Positions 17,866 through 26,845 of a DNA stretch of 64,000 bases are shown here, in pieces. Source of the stretch: DASVTR01 sp036382855 (GTDB lineage: Bacteria; Acidobacteriota; Blastocatellia; Pyrinomonadales; Pyrinomonadaceae); assembly GCA_036382855.1 (NCBI GenBank), contig DASVPO010000012.1, forward strand, positions 62,001 through 126,000. The letters are read 5' to 3'. Position 1 is the stretch's first letter; each line of letters begins with the position of its first letter. The notes beneath the pieces are model-generated. The model worked only from the letters and a program-made list of their open reading frames with translations. It searched no databases and was not told the origin of the DNA. A program made the position numbers and the translations under genes.

Positions 17866-18051
17866 GTAAGAATTATGAGGACGGCCATGCTGCTTGGCCG
17901 TTTAATCATTTAGTTTCATAGACTCATTTCTTCATTTGCATAATAAATCAACGATTATATGAATCAATTCTTTCATCCTTCGGCTATAATCGCACGCGTC
18001 ATCAATCATGCGGTCTTAGTTTGCCGTTTCCTAACGTCCTTGAGAAAGATT

Positions 18052-18945
18052 ATGGCCGAGCCGTTCATCAGGAGAGCACGCCGCGTTTTTTCGTTCCGAT
18101 TATCTTTCTGCGCGGCGCTGGCTCTGCTGCTCTCAGCCTGCGCGGCAACGCCGCCGCCGAGCGCAACGGGGCCGCGTCCCGAAGGGCCTCCCTATCCTGT
18201 CGTCATGGCGGAAAGCGACGAGAGACGACAGACTACGCTGGCTGCATGGGAAAAGCTCGCAGGCGAGCAGGGCATCGAGCGTGTTCCCGCGCCGGAGTTG
18301 CAACCCGTGACGGCATCCATACGCAGTCTGCCCTCCCTCACCACTGCTTTGTACCTGCCGAAAATCGGTGACAGCAATTCGTCGCGTTCAAAACAGACGT
18401 GGGAAGACGCGACCACAGAAGCCCTGCGCCGTTTCATTGACAGCAACGCACGCCTGTTCGGCGCAGAAGCGCAACAGCTTTCCCTAGTCCTGCTGACAGA
18501 CGCGGCCGACGGTACGAAGAAAGCCAAATACCAGCAGCGCCCCTTCCGTTATCAACTCCGCAACGGATTCGGAGAACTGGAAATCACCTTTACAGCCGAC
18601 CGCCGCATCTTGCAGATTACCAGCACGTGCATCCCCGAAATCGAACAACTACAGCGCGCGGGCACAAGCATCCGTCCTCGCTACTCCGCCGACGAGGCCG
18701 TGCAACGTATGATGGGCCGCACTTTCACTTACACGGACGCCGCCGGTAATCCGCAAAGCCACACGACGCAACCCGGCGACACCATCATCCTCCGCGAGTT
18801 AGTCGTCTATCCAATCCTACAGCCCGGCCCGACGCCCGCGCTTGAGTTTCATCTCGCATGGGAAGTCATGCTCGCACGCCTGCCGGCTCAAGCCGTCTAT
18901 CTGGATGCAATCACGGATGAGATTATCGCAGTCGCGCCTCGCTAG
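18052..18945 (+). CDS. Lipoprotein with FTP/PepSY-like propeptide fold
   Basis: 297 aa from ATG 18052 (MAEPFIRRARR), preceded by GAGAAAG; an in-frame start 93 bp upstream would put about 30 residues before the signal peptide. The lipobox LLLSAC ends at Cys30, so the protein is lipidated. The region RYQLRNGFGELEITFTADR is reminiscent of the FTP motif found in thermolysin propeptides, and DEAVQRMMGRTF of a PepSY repeat. No protease domain follows. It may be a stand-alone inhibitor-like or envelope protein; this is a weak family assignment. Confidence 0.6.
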   Translation: MAEPFIRRARRVFSFRLSFCAALALLLSACAATPPPSATGPRPEGPPYPVVMAESDERRQTTLAAWEKLAGEQGIERVPAPELQPVTASIRSLPSLTTALYLPKIGDSNSSRSKQTWEDATTEALRRFIDSNARLFGAEAQQLSLVLLTDAADGTKKAKYQQRPFRYQLRNGFGELEITFTADRRILQITSTCIPEIEQLQRAGTSIRPRYSADEAVQRMMGRTFTYTDAAGNPQSHTTQPGDTIILRELVVYPILQPGPTPALEFHLAWEVMLARLPAQAVYLDAITDEIIAVAPR

Positions 18946-19052
18946 AACGAGTGGGCGCGGCGGCAATCTCTTTTTATACTTGACCTATCGCACTCGGCGG
19001 CGGCATCCTATTGAACAGATATTTAATAATTTAACGGAGTAACATTTTTCGC

Positions 19053-19787
19053 ATGAACTTTGATCCGACGAATAATATCTCGTGGCAGTTCGGTCATCGC
19101 GGCAGAGTGGCGGTTTTCATTGACGGCAACAATCTTTTTCACGCAGCGCGTTTTCACAATATAGACATTGATTACAATAAGCTACTGCGCGTGTTGCTTG
19201 GCGACGGTCGCCTGCTCAGAGCCTTCTTTTATACGGGCGTGGATGTCGGCGCTGAACGCCAGCAGGGTTTCCTGCTCTGGATGCGCCGCAACGGTTTCCG
19301 CGTCGTCCAGAAAGAACTGAAAACTTTTTACGACGGCACACGCAAGGCCAACCTTGATGTCGAGATAGCAGTTGACATGCTCTCTCTGGCCGGTCGCTAT
19401 GATACGGCCGTGCTCGTCTCCGGCGACGAAGATTTCGTTTATGCCGTCAACGCCGTCGCCTACAAGGGCTGCCGCGTCGAAGTCGCCGGCTTTCGCTCCA
19501 ACACCGCCCCGAAGCTGATTGACGTGGCCGACTACTTTATAGACCTCGGCGAAATCGCAGACAAAGTGCGCAAGGAGTTTCCGCACACCTCTCATTATCA
19601 CGAGAGAGATCTGCACGAGGAAGCCGGTTCACCGGCCTTCATGCCGCAGGAAGAAGTGCAGCCCAACGGTCATCGCGACGGCTTCAACCCGCCGGTGGCG
19701 CGCGTCATCATCGAATCCAACGTGGAAGAAGAACTGGACGAGTATGAACCCTCGCAGGAGTTCATACGCATCACGGACGACCATTAA
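19053..19787 (+). CDS. NYN domain (LabA/DUF88-type) putative ribonuclease
   Basis: 244 aa. The NYN nuclease core spans residues about 15-170, with acidic residues in FIDGNNLF (22-29), DVEIAVDML (near 103-111) and VSGDEDF (near 122-128), as in PIN-like NYN proteins that cut RNA with a metal ion. A polar C-terminal tail of 70 residues is probably disordered. The start ATG 19053 has GGAG about 14 nt upstream. The DUF2203 gene follows after 85 bp. The RNA target is unknown. Confidence 0.85.
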   Translation: MNFDPTNNISWQFGHRGRVAVFIDGNNLFHAARFHNIDIDYNKLLRVLLGDGRLLRAFFYTGVDVGAERQQGFLLWMRRNGFRVVQKELKTFYDGTRKANLDVEIAVDMLSLAGRYDTAVLVSGDEDFVYAVNAVAYKGCRVEVAGFRSNTAPKLIDVADYFIDLGEIADKVRKEFPHTSHYHERDLHEEAGSPAFMPQEEVQPNGHRDGFNPPVARVIIESNVEEELDEYEPSQEFIRITDDH

Positions 19788-19872
19788 AAGCGGGCAGCGG
19801 CCTGCCCGACGCGTCGGTTGTCTCTCGACGGCCTCCGACACGCCGGGCCAGTTCGCATCCGGCAGCACGACT

Positions 19873-20250
19873 ATGAAGATTTTCAGCGTTGAAGAAGCAA
19901 ACGCTTTGCTGCCGACCGTGCGGCATATCCTGAAAAGTATTCAGACCGCGCACGCTCGCCTGCTTTCCTTCAGGGAAGCCGCCAAACATGCCGCCGAAGG
20001 AGCAGAATCCGGCGGCGGAGGCATGGAGGGCGGAGGCCGTTATATCGCTATCCTCTTCAAACTCGCCTCCCGCACCAGCGAGCTTGAAGCCCTCGGCATC
20101 CAACTCAAAGACTACGAGCGCGGGCTGATAGATTTCCCATCGCTGCGCGACGGACGCGTCGTGCTGCTCTGCTGGCAACTGGGCGAGGGCGACCGCGTCG
20201 AATGGTGGCACGACGTTGATACAGGCTTTGCCGGCAGACAACCGCTTTAA
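19873..20250 (+). CDS. DUF2203 family protein
   Basis: 125 aa from ATG 19873, which directly precedes the family N-terminus KIFSVEEANALLPTVRHIL. The C-terminus has VVLLCWQLGEGDRVEWWHDVD, also typical of DUF2203, where a conserved Trp/His stretch may bind metal or a ligand. A Gly-rich insert lies at about 44-57. Upstream in-frame starts would overlap the NYN gene. Small cytoplasmic protein of unknown function. Confidence 0.85.
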   Translation: MKIFSVEEANALLPTVRHILKSIQTAHARLLSFREAAKHAAEGAESGGGGMEGGGRYIAILFKLASRTSELEALGIQLKDYERGLIDFPSLRDGRVVLLCWQLGEGDRVEWWHDVDTGFAGRQPL

Positions 20251-20251
20251 T

Positions 20252-20369
20252 AGGGTAAAAGTAAAAAGGTAAAAGGTAAAAGTAGGAGCAAATCAAAGGC
20301 AATGGGAAAGCGACGAGAGTAGCTTGTCTGTCTTCCCTTTTGCCTTTTACCTTTTTACTTTTACCTTTC
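20252..20369. repeat. Heptad-repeat hairpin, family A copy 2
   Basis: The left arm 20254-20282 reads GGTAAAA, GTAAAAA, GGTAAAA, GGTAAAA. The right arm 20334-20369 is the complementary pyrimidine-rich series with CTTTTAC and CTTTTTA. It starts about 2 bp after the DUF2203 stop. The remaining 229 bp up to the next gene (20370-20598) show no gene or clear site. Confidence 0.85.
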
Positions 20370-20598
20370 TTTCCTCCCTTATCTTGTATTTAATGAGCGG
20401 CCAACTACAGCGGCTTGTATATTTTCTGGTTGACGACTTAAAGTAGCTTCTGATAGTATCCGGCGCGACTCCGCAATGGGCTTGGGTTTAGCAGTTCCGG
20501 CCCTCTGCCCCGAACGAATCCTTTTTCACAGGCCACGAGCAGAGCTTTCATGCTTTGTGTGCCTATTGATTTTTGCCTGACGTGGAGGCTCCTTCTTT

Positions 20599-21837
20599 AT
20601 GCAGTGTCCCTCATGCCGCGCGGTTTACTCGAACGGCTTAAGTATTTGTCCGAGATGCAAGACCCCGGCCATCCCTCCTTCCGTTGAAACGAAAACTGCT
20701 CCGCCAGCGGAAATACTCGCGGAAAATGGAGCGCGCACTGAAGAGACAAACGGCGCAGAGGCAGCATCCGTCAACGCAAGTTCAACGAACGAGGCTGAAG
20801 CGGTCGCGCCGGCTGTTTCAACGCTCATAGAATTTCCGGGCGTCTCGCGAAACAGGCCGCAGTGGCGCAAGGAATTGAGCGAGCGTGTGCGTGAGATTCA
20901 GGAGCGCCGTTCGCGTGAAGCGGCGCGCGAACGAGTCACGGCAGCGCAAATGGCGGAACAACCCGCGCCCGCCGCCAACGCGCCGCAACTAGGACTTGTT
21001 CCACAGCCGGATGCTCCTGCCGTTAATCCGATTGTCGTCGCCGCGCTCAAACGCCTTGAGCGCGCACGCCAATCTACGTCGCCTGTAGCGCGCACACGCG
21101 CGACGATGGGCGGCGCAGCGACGGCGACAGCGCGCATTGTCGAAGAGCAGTATCAACCCGAAGAGAATCAGGAGTTGATGCCGGGCGCTCTCTCTTTGTC
21201 TGTGCCGCTGGACCAAACGCAGACAGAACAACTCACGGAAGAGATGCCCGTCGAAGCCGCGCCTGAACGCGAACGCACGCTCGTCGTTGTTCCTCCCGTC
21301 TTGCCGCCTAAGACGGCCGCAGTTGTAAACAGAGCTGAGCAGCCCGCGAGCGCGGAAGTTTTAGAAGATGAGAGTCAGGACGATTTAGACGAGACTGCGC
21401 CGCACGTTACGCCGCTTGAAGAGTCTTTCGATGACCGCGCGCCCATTGTCTCGCGCGTGGTGGGAAGCGTTATTGATTTGCTCGTCGTGGCTTTCGCCTC
21501 GTCGCCGTTTGCCGCGATTATAGAGTTGACCAACGGCGATTGGTCCGACGTTCGCGTGGCGTCTTCGATGGGCGGCATTATCGTGACGGTGATGTTTCTC
21601 TATCTGACCGCTTCGACGGCGCTCGCTGGCCGCACGTGGGGCATGTCGCTGCTCTCGATTCGCGCCGTTGATGCCAATACGGGTTTGCCGCCGACAACTA
21701 AACAGTCAATCGGCCGCGCGCTGCTGTACATGATTTCCCTTGCCTCCTTCGGACTGGGAATCTTGTATGCCCTCTTCGACGCAGAGAGCCGGACGGCCCA
21801 CGACCATCTTTCGGGCACAGCAGTCGTCCGCGAATAA
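20599..21837 (+). CDS. RDD family membrane protein with N-terminal zinc ribbon
   Basis: 412 aa. The N-terminal ribbon MQCPSCRAVYSNGLSICPRCK is followed by a long low-complexity Ala/Glu-rich linker (25-270). The C-terminal RDD domain (275-412) has RVVGSVIDLLVVAFASSP, LAGRTWGMSLLSIRAVD and a final DAESRTAHDHLSGTAVV, with three membrane helices. RDD proteins are proposed to be transporters or membrane anchors. The ribbon resembles those of the other small zinc-ribbon proteins in this window. The start ATG 20599 has a GGAGG core upstream. Confidence 0.85.
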   Translation: MQCPSCRAVYSNGLSICPRCKTPAIPPSVETKTAPPAEILAENGARTEETNGAEAASVNASSTNEAEAVAPAVSTLIEFPGVSRNRPQWRKELSERVREIQERRSREAARERVTAAQMAEQPAPAANAPQLGLVPQPDAPAVNPIVVAALKRLERARQSTSPVARTRATMGGAATATARIVEEQYQPEENQELMPGALSLSVPLDQTQTEQLTEEMPVEAAPERERTLVVVPPVLPPKTAAVVNRAEQPASAEVLEDESQDDLDETAPHVTPLEESFDDRAPIVSRVVGSVIDLLVVAFASSPFAAIIELTNGDWSDVRVASSMGGIIVTVMFLYLTASTALAGRTWGMSLLSIRAVDANTGLPPTTKQSIGRALLYMISLASFGLGILYALFDAESRTAHDHLSGTAVVRE

Positions 21838-21943
21838 AGAAAGGTAAAAGGCAAAAGGTAAAAGGCAAAAGTCAGGCGGAAGCGACCTATTATATAATTG
21901 GCTTCCCCTCACTTTTACCTTTTACCTTTTTACTTTTGCCTTC
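21838..21943. repeat. Heptad-repeat hairpin, family A copy 3
   Basis: The left arm is four consecutive words, GGTAAAA, GGCAAAA, GGTAAAA, GGCAAAA (21843-21870). The right arm 21911-21943 is complementary (CTTTTAC, CTTTTAC, then CTTTTTACTTTTGCC). The loop holds GGAAGC/GCTTCC and a TATAAT (21893-21898). It starts at the RDD stop codon and ends 6 bp before the ATG of the RqcH-like gene, leaving no room for a normal Shine-Dalgarno sequence. Confidence 0.85.
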
Positions 21944-21949
21944 ATAGAG

Positions 21950-23401
21950 ATGCACGAGCAGCTTATACAGGCGATAGTCGAAGAGATTGCGCCAGCGCTT
22001 ATAGGGCGCACGATGGGCAAGATTTTCCAACTCTCGCGCATGTCCGTCGCCATTGATTTTCGCACTCACGATAGCCGTTACCTTTTCATCAGCGTAGACC
22101 CTTCAGACCCTAGCCTCTACCTGTTTGAGCGTCGCGTCCGCGAACTGGAAAAGCAGTCAATGCCTCTTTCGCAGTTTGGCCTCGTGTTGCGCAAGCAACT
22201 CGGCGGCGCAATCCTGCAAAGCATCACGAAGGATGAGGGCGAACGTATTGTGCGTCTCTCTTTCGCGGCGCAGGATGAGATTGGCAACAGCCGCGAGCGC
22301 GTGTTGGTCGCACAGCTAACAGGGCGCGCGTCCAACCTCGTCCTGCTCGACGAGCGTGGGTTTATTCTGGACACGCTGCGGCAGCCGCGCGGCGCTGGAC
22401 AGGAGATTGGCAATAAATATGAGCCGCCGCCCGCGCAACAAACGCGCACGCAAGCTCAGTTGCCCTTCGTGCGCAACTCTTTTCCGTCTCTCTCGGAAGC
22501 GGCCGACGATTACTACAGTCGTCTCGCTGAACATCGTGCTTTTGAATCGAGGGCTGCGGCTGCGCGCGCGCGTTTGCGTAAAGAGATAGCGCAGCGCGAG
22601 AAGCTGCGCGGGCGGCTTGTGCATGACAGGCTTGCGCACGGCGATGCTGATGAGCACAAACGAACAGGCGATTTGCTGCTGGCTAACCTGACGACCGCCG
22701 AGCGACGCGGCAAGGTTGTTGTGCTGACGGACTACTACGCCGAAAATTCGCCGCGCATAGAGATTGAAGTTGACGAACAAATAAGCTTGCAGGAGGAAGC
22801 TGCGCGGCGTTTCTCTCGCTACACGAAAGCGCGTCGCGCCGCACGCGAGATTGAAGAGCGCCTGCAAAAGCTCGACGGCGAACTGGCCTCGCTGCACGCG
22901 CAGCAAGACAGGCTTGAGGAGATAATCGCCGCGGGCGATGAAGTGGCGCTGGAAAATTTCGAGCAGGAGGCGGAGGGACGAAAGAAAGCGCCCGCTCCGA
23001 CGACGCGGCGCAAGGAGACGGACGCTGCCGTGCCGGGGGCGCGTCGTTATCGTTCGTCTGATGGCTATGAGATTCTGGTCGGGCGCGCGGCACACGATAA
23101 CGACCGGCTGACCTTCCGCATCGCACGCCCGCACGACCTCTGGCTGCACGCAGCGGATTATCCAGGCTCGCACGTCATCGTGCGCAATCCATCGCGCAAA
23201 GAGATTCCGCAGCGCACAATCTTTGAGGCCGCGCAGTTGGCCGCACATTTCAGTCAGGCACGGCGCGACGCTAAAGTTGACGTGCATTATACGGAGCGCA
23301 AGTTTCTCACCAAGCCGAAGGGTGCTGCGCCCGGTCTGGTTCGCATGTCAAGCTTCCGCAACCTCACGGTCGAGCCGCGCGAAGCGGTCGAGCGCATTTA
23401 A
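21950..23401 (+). CDS. rqcH: NFACT family protein, RqcH-like
   Basis: 483 aa. NFACT-N (1-180) is followed by a coiled-coil region (about 195-320) and NFACT-R (355-475) with HDLWLHAADYPGSHVIVRNP. RqcH binds stalled 60S/50S-nascent chain complexes and adds Ala tails in ribosome quality control. The tRNA-binding Asp-Arg pair (D97-R98 in Bacillus subtilis, recalled) is Glu98-Arg99 here. At 483 aa it is shorter than the usual 550-580, mainly in the middle. The ATG sits 6 bp from a heptad hairpin without a good Shine-Dalgarno sequence. It could also be a fibronectin-binding-type NFACT protein. Confidence 0.8.
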   Translation: MHEQLIQAIVEEIAPALIGRTMGKIFQLSRMSVAIDFRTHDSRYLFISVDPSDPSLYLFERRVRELEKQSMPLSQFGLVLRKQLGGAILQSITKDEGERIVRLSFAAQDEIGNSRERVLVAQLTGRASNLVLLDERGFILDTLRQPRGAGQEIGNKYEPPPAQQTRTQAQLPFVRNSFPSLSEAADDYYSRLAEHRAFESRAAAARARLRKEIAQREKLRGRLVHDRLAHGDADEHKRTGDLLLANLTTAERRGKVVVLTDYYAENSPRIEIEVDEQISLQEEAARRFSRYTKARRAAREIEERLQKLDGELASLHAQQDRLEEIIAAGDEVALENFEQEAEGRKKAPAPTTRRKETDAAVPGARRYRSSDGYEILVGRAAHDNDRLTFRIARPHDLWLHAADYPGSHVIVRNPSRKEIPQRTIFEAAQLAAHFSQARRDAKVDVHYTERKFLTKPKGAAPGLVRMSSFRNLTVEPREAVERI

Positions 23402-23517
23402 GCGAACACAAAGCGCAAGCTTCGTTTGCATTTATTGCATTTGCCGCACACTTTCGCCACAGCCTCCCTGTAATTTCCACTCTGCACAGAAATCTTAAGG
23501 ACAAGCACGAAGGACGC

Positions 23518-24702
23518 ATGAGCACTAATCTCGCGGAAGCTTTCGGACAGGTAGCGGCTAATGTTCTGGAAGGCATCGCCAACGTGGTTGCGGGTGAAGC
23601 CTCCAGTTTGCGCGACGGCACGGAGCACAGGGGTGTTGAGTTGCCGCGCGATTTATACGCGCACAGGGAAGCGCAGACAGAGTGGTGGTACTACACAGGC
23701 CACATGCAGACCGTCAGTGGACGCAGTTTCGGCTTCGAGTTTGTCTTCTTCAAACGGCGGACTGATCAGGACCGCTTCGGCGTCGTCCCGCTGAGGTTGA
23801 TTGCCAACCCGCTCTATCTGGCTCACTTCGCCATCACGGATGAAAGCCGTCGTCGTTTCCGTTACGCGCATCGCAAGAGCACCGGCGGCGCGCTTGATTT
23901 ACAGGCCCGTGCCAGCGAGCAGCATTATTACCTTCGGCTTGGCGATTGGAGCGTGCGGGAGGCACAGGGCGCGCACATCATCCGTGCGACGCTCGACAAC
24001 GATGTCGTCTTCGAGGCGACGCTCAGGAGCAGGAAGCCTGCGGCCTTGAACGGGCACGAGGGCGTGGGCGTCAGTTTCAAGGATGAAGGGGAAGCTTCTC
24101 GTTATTTCTCTTTCACGCGAATGGAGGCCGAGGGCGACATTACGTGGCATGGGCAGACGGAACATTTCAAGGGCGCTGCGTGGATGGACAGGGAGTTTGG
24201 TACTTGGCGGACGACAGAGAATCAGAAGGGCTGGGACTGGTTTAGTATTCAACTGGAAACGGGCGCGGAGTTGATGGTCTATCACCTGCGCGACCATCGC
24301 GATAAACCGTCGCCTTTTTCGAGCGGGACGTTCGTTGACGGAAGCGGGCGCAGCACGCATTTAGTGCGCGAGGATTTCGAGCTTGAGGCAAACGCCTACT
24401 GGCAGAGTCCGCAGACGGGCGCAGTCTATCCTAGCGGCTGGATGGTGCGCGTGCCGCGTTTTGGATTGGAGTTGAAGGTTGAGCCTGTCTTGAAGGAGCA
24501 GGAGTTGGACACGCGCGGGACGACGATGATTGTCTACTGGGAAGGCGCTTGCAAAGTCAGCGGGCGGCAGGGCGAGCAGCAGACGGAGGGGCGCGCCTAC
24601 GTCGAGCTAGTCGGCTACGACCGCTCGCACGAGCAGCCTTCTCTGAGTGCGTTTCTCTTCGGCGGCGCGCTTGATAGGCGCTGGCGCAGCATCTTCGGCT
24701 AG
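23518..24702 (+). CDS. CrtC/AttH-like lipocalin-fold protein
   Basis: 394 aa. The N-terminal HREAQTEWWYYTGHMQT and later TWHGQTEHFKGAAWMDREFG, then GWDWFSIQLETGAELMVYHLR, match the carotenoid 1,2-hydratase (CrtC) / AttH family with two lipocalin-like domains. No Sec signal is evident. CrtC adds water to acyclic carotenoids, but no carotenoid gene is near, so the substrate is unclear and only the fold family is claimed. The start has GAAGGA about 5 nt upstream. Confidence 0.75.
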   Translation: MSTNLAEAFGQVAANVLEGIANVVAGEASSLRDGTEHRGVELPRDLYAHREAQTEWWYYTGHMQTVSGRSFGFEFVFFKRRTDQDRFGVVPLRLIANPLYLAHFAITDESRRRFRYAHRKSTGGALDLQARASEQHYYLRLGDWSVREAQGAHIIRATLDNDVVFEATLRSRKPAALNGHEGVGVSFKDEGEASRYFSFTRMEAEGDITWHGQTEHFKGAAWMDREFGTWRTTENQKGWDWFSIQLETGAELMVYHLRDHRDKPSPFSSGTFVDGSGRSTHLVREDFELEANAYWQSPQTGAVYPSGWMVRVPRFGLELKVEPVLKEQELDTRGTTMIVYWEGACKVSGRQGEQQTEGRAYVELVGYDRSHEQPSLSAFLFGGALDRRWRSIFG

Positions 24703-24801
24703 ATAGTTCTGGCGAAAGATGCTGCCCAACGGAAAAGCTCTGCCGTCAAGGCGAACACAGCATTGATTCATAAGCGAACAGTTGCGCGGCGTGGACTTCT
24801 G

Positions 24802-24831
24802 TAAACACAGAAAGTTAAATGCTGGTATAAT
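24802..24831 (+). promoter_or_regulatory. Likely extended -10 promoter of the BON-LysM gene
   Basis: TATAAT at 24826-24831 preceded by TGG, giving the extended -10 form TGnTATAAT. TAAACA at 24802-24807 is a 4/6 match to the -35 box with an 18-bp spacer. It lies 109 bp before the ATG of the BON-LysM gene in an otherwise empty spacer. Confidence 0.45.
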
Positions 24832-24939
24832 GATTGCTGAAGCGAAGAAGTCAGACTCAGGATTCGCGCACGGCACCTGGCCGGAGCGCTTTGTTGTCTT
24901 TTAGACACACCACTTGGAAGCAGAGAAGGAGACAGAGAG

Positions 24940-25410
24940 ATGGGAATATTTGATCAGGCGTTTGGCGCGGGCGTCGCCGCCGGAGCGGGACAAGCGCCAG
25001 ACCCTAACAGCGACCAGCAGTTTAATCAGGCGAAGGATAAGTATCAGAGCGTGCTGCGTGCGATTGAAGAGCATGAGGTGCGCCTTGAGAATCTGCACAT
25101 GCAGGACGGCAAGTTGTTCATACGCGGCGTCGCACCGTCCGAGGAAGCGAAGAATAAGGTCTGGGATCAGATTAAGTCTGTTGACCAGGACTATTCGGAT
25201 TTGACGGCTGAGATTAGAGTTGACCCGAACGCGCCGGAGACTGAGGAGTATGAGGTCAAGGCGGGCGACTCGCTGTGGAAGATTGCGCAGAACAAGCTCG
25301 GCAACGGCAACGAGTACATGCAGATTTTCTACGCTAACAGGGATAAGTTGCAGACTCCGCAATCGGTCATCCACCCGGGCGACAAATTGAAAGTGCCGAA
25401 GAAGAGATAA
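24940..25410 (+). CDS. kbp: BON-LysM protein (Kbp/YgaU family)
   Basis: 156 aa. A BON domain (residues 30-95; GKLFIRGVAPSEEAKNKVW) is followed by a C-terminal LysM domain (102-155; EYEVKAGDSLWKIAQNKLG). The layout and length match E. coli Kbp (YgaU), a cytoplasmic potassium-binding protein that lacks a signal peptide, as here. The ATG has AGGAGA 9 nt upstream and a separate promoter upstream. An intrinsic terminator follows 35 bp downstream, so this is a single-gene transcript. Confidence 0.9.
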   Translation: MGIFDQAFGAGVAAGAGQAPDPNSDQQFNQAKDKYQSVLRAIEEHEVRLENLHMQDGKLFIRGVAPSEEAKNKVWDQIKSVDQDYSDLTAEIRVDPNAPETEEYEVKAGDSLWKIAQNKLGNGNEYMQIFYANRDKLQTPQSVIHPGDKLKVPKKR

Positions 25411-25444
25411 CAGGCTGTCGAGTTTTCGAGCAAGGGGCGGGAAG

Positions 25445-25499
25445 AAAAGCAAGAAGCGTCGTGTACTGCCACGGGCAGGCGCGTCGCTTCTTGCTTTTT
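25445..25499 (+). terminator. Intrinsic terminator of the BON-LysM gene
   Basis: A 14-bp perfect stem (AAAAGCAAGAAGCG at 25445-25458 with CGCTTCTTGCTTTT at 25485-25498) with a 26-nt loop and a T run. It lies between kbp and hemL, so the hemL start must be downstream of it. Confidence 0.85.
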
Positions 25500-25526
25500 G
25501 TTGTCAGGTCGGCTGAGAATGCATTT

Positions 25527-26819
25527 ATGAGTTCAACACAAAAAGCAGAGCGCTCGACCACGCTGTACGCGCGTGCGAGCGAGTTGATTCCGGGTGGCGT
25601 GAATTCGCCTGTGCGTGCGTTTCGCGGTGTGGGCGGCACGCCGCGTTTTATAGCGAGCGCGCAGGGCGCGACGATGACGGACGTTGACGGGCGCACGTAC
25701 ATTGACTACGTAGGCTCTTGGGGGCCTATGATCTTGGGCCACGCTGATGAGGAAGTGATGGCGGCGCTTGAGGCTGCGCTCCGTCGTGGGACAAGTTACG
25801 GTGCGCCGACCGAGTTGGAAGTCTTGATGGCGGAGGAAATCTGCGCGGCTGTTCCTTCAATCGAGATGGTGCGGATGGTCAACAGCGGGACGGAGGCAAC
25901 GATGTCCGCGATTCGCCTCGCGCGCGGTGTGACGGGCCGCACGAAGCTCGTCAAATTTGAGGGCTGCTATCACGGTCATGGTGATAGCCTGCTGGTGAAA
26001 GCTGGTTCGGGTGTGGCGACCTTAGGCTTGCCGGATAGTCCGGGCGTGCCCGCGCAGCTTGCAGAGAACACCTTGACCGTTCCCTTCAACGACGAGGCGG
26101 CGCTGGCAAGCATCTTCGCTGAGCATGAAGACATAGCGGCTGTGATTATAGAGCCGGTGGTAGGCAACATGGGCTGCGTGCCGCCGCGCGAGGGCTACTT
26201 GCAGGCCGTGCGCGAGATAACGCGCAAGGGCGGCGCGCTGCTCATCTTCGATGAGGTGATGACGGGTTTTCGCGTCGCACGCGGAGGAGCGCAGGAGCTT
26301 TACGGCGTTACGCCGGACATTACGACGCTCGGCAAGATTATCGGCGGCGGCCTGCCCGTCGGCGCATACGGCGCGAGCCGCCACATCATGGAGCACATCG
26401 CTCCCGCAGGCCCCATCTATCAGGCGGGCACGCTCTCCGGCAACCCCTTAGCGATGACCGCCGGCCTCACAACCCTACGGCGTCTGCGCGACACATCCAT
26501 CTACGAACAACTGGACCACGCAGGCGCGCATCTCTGCGCCGGACTCGCCGAAGCTGCGCACGAGGCAGGAATAGAAACGACGACGAATCGCGTCGGCTCC
26601 ATGTGGACTTCCTTCTTCACAGCCGAGCCTGTCACGGACTGGACGACCGCCAGCCGGAGCAGCCGCGAACGCTACGGCAAATTCTTCCACGCGATGCTCT
26701 CCGAAGGCGTCTATCTAGCGCCCTCACAATTCGAGGCGGCCTTCATCAGCACGGCCCACAACATTAACGTGCTCGACAAAACCATCGAAGCAGCGCGCAG
26801 GGCTTTCCGCACGCTGTAA
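25527..26819 (+). CDS. hemL: Glutamate-1-semialdehyde 2,1-aminomutase
   Basis: 430 aa, standard length. SELIPGGVNSPVRAF near the N-terminus, NSGTEATMSAIRLARG, the family FDEVMTGFR and the PLP Lys270 in TLGKIIGGGLPVGAYG identify HemL. It converts glutamate-1-semialdehyde to 5-aminolevulinate in the C5 pathway of heme synthesis. ATG 25527 is chosen because an earlier in-frame start lies inside the kbp terminator. The gene ends 26 bp from the convergent histidine kinase gene. Confidence 0.95.
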   Translation: MSSTQKAERSTTLYARASELIPGGVNSPVRAFRGVGGTPRFIASAQGATMTDVDGRTYIDYVGSWGPMILGHADEEVMAALEAALRRGTSYGAPTELEVLMAEEICAAVPSIEMVRMVNSGTEATMSAIRLARGVTGRTKLVKFEGCYHGHGDSLLVKAGSGVATLGLPDSPGVPAQLAENTLTVPFNDEAALASIFAEHEDIAAVIIEPVVGNMGCVPPREGYLQAVREITRKGGALLIFDEVMTGFRVARGGAQELYGVTPDITTLGKIIGGGLPVGAYGASRHIMEHIAPAGPIYQAGTLSGNPLAMTAGLTTLRRLRDTSIYEQLDHAGAHLCAGLAEAAHEAGIETTTNRVGSMWTSFFTAEPVTDWTTASRSSRERYGKFFHAMLSEGVYLAPSQFEAAFISTAHNINVLDKTIEAARRAFRTL

Positions 26820-26845
26820 ACATTTTCAAGCCGCATTCGCACCTG

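Noticed and set aside
25461..25526. Earlier in-frame start for hemL
   Set aside because: It lies inside the terminator hairpin of the preceding gene, and the added residues have no HemL similarity.
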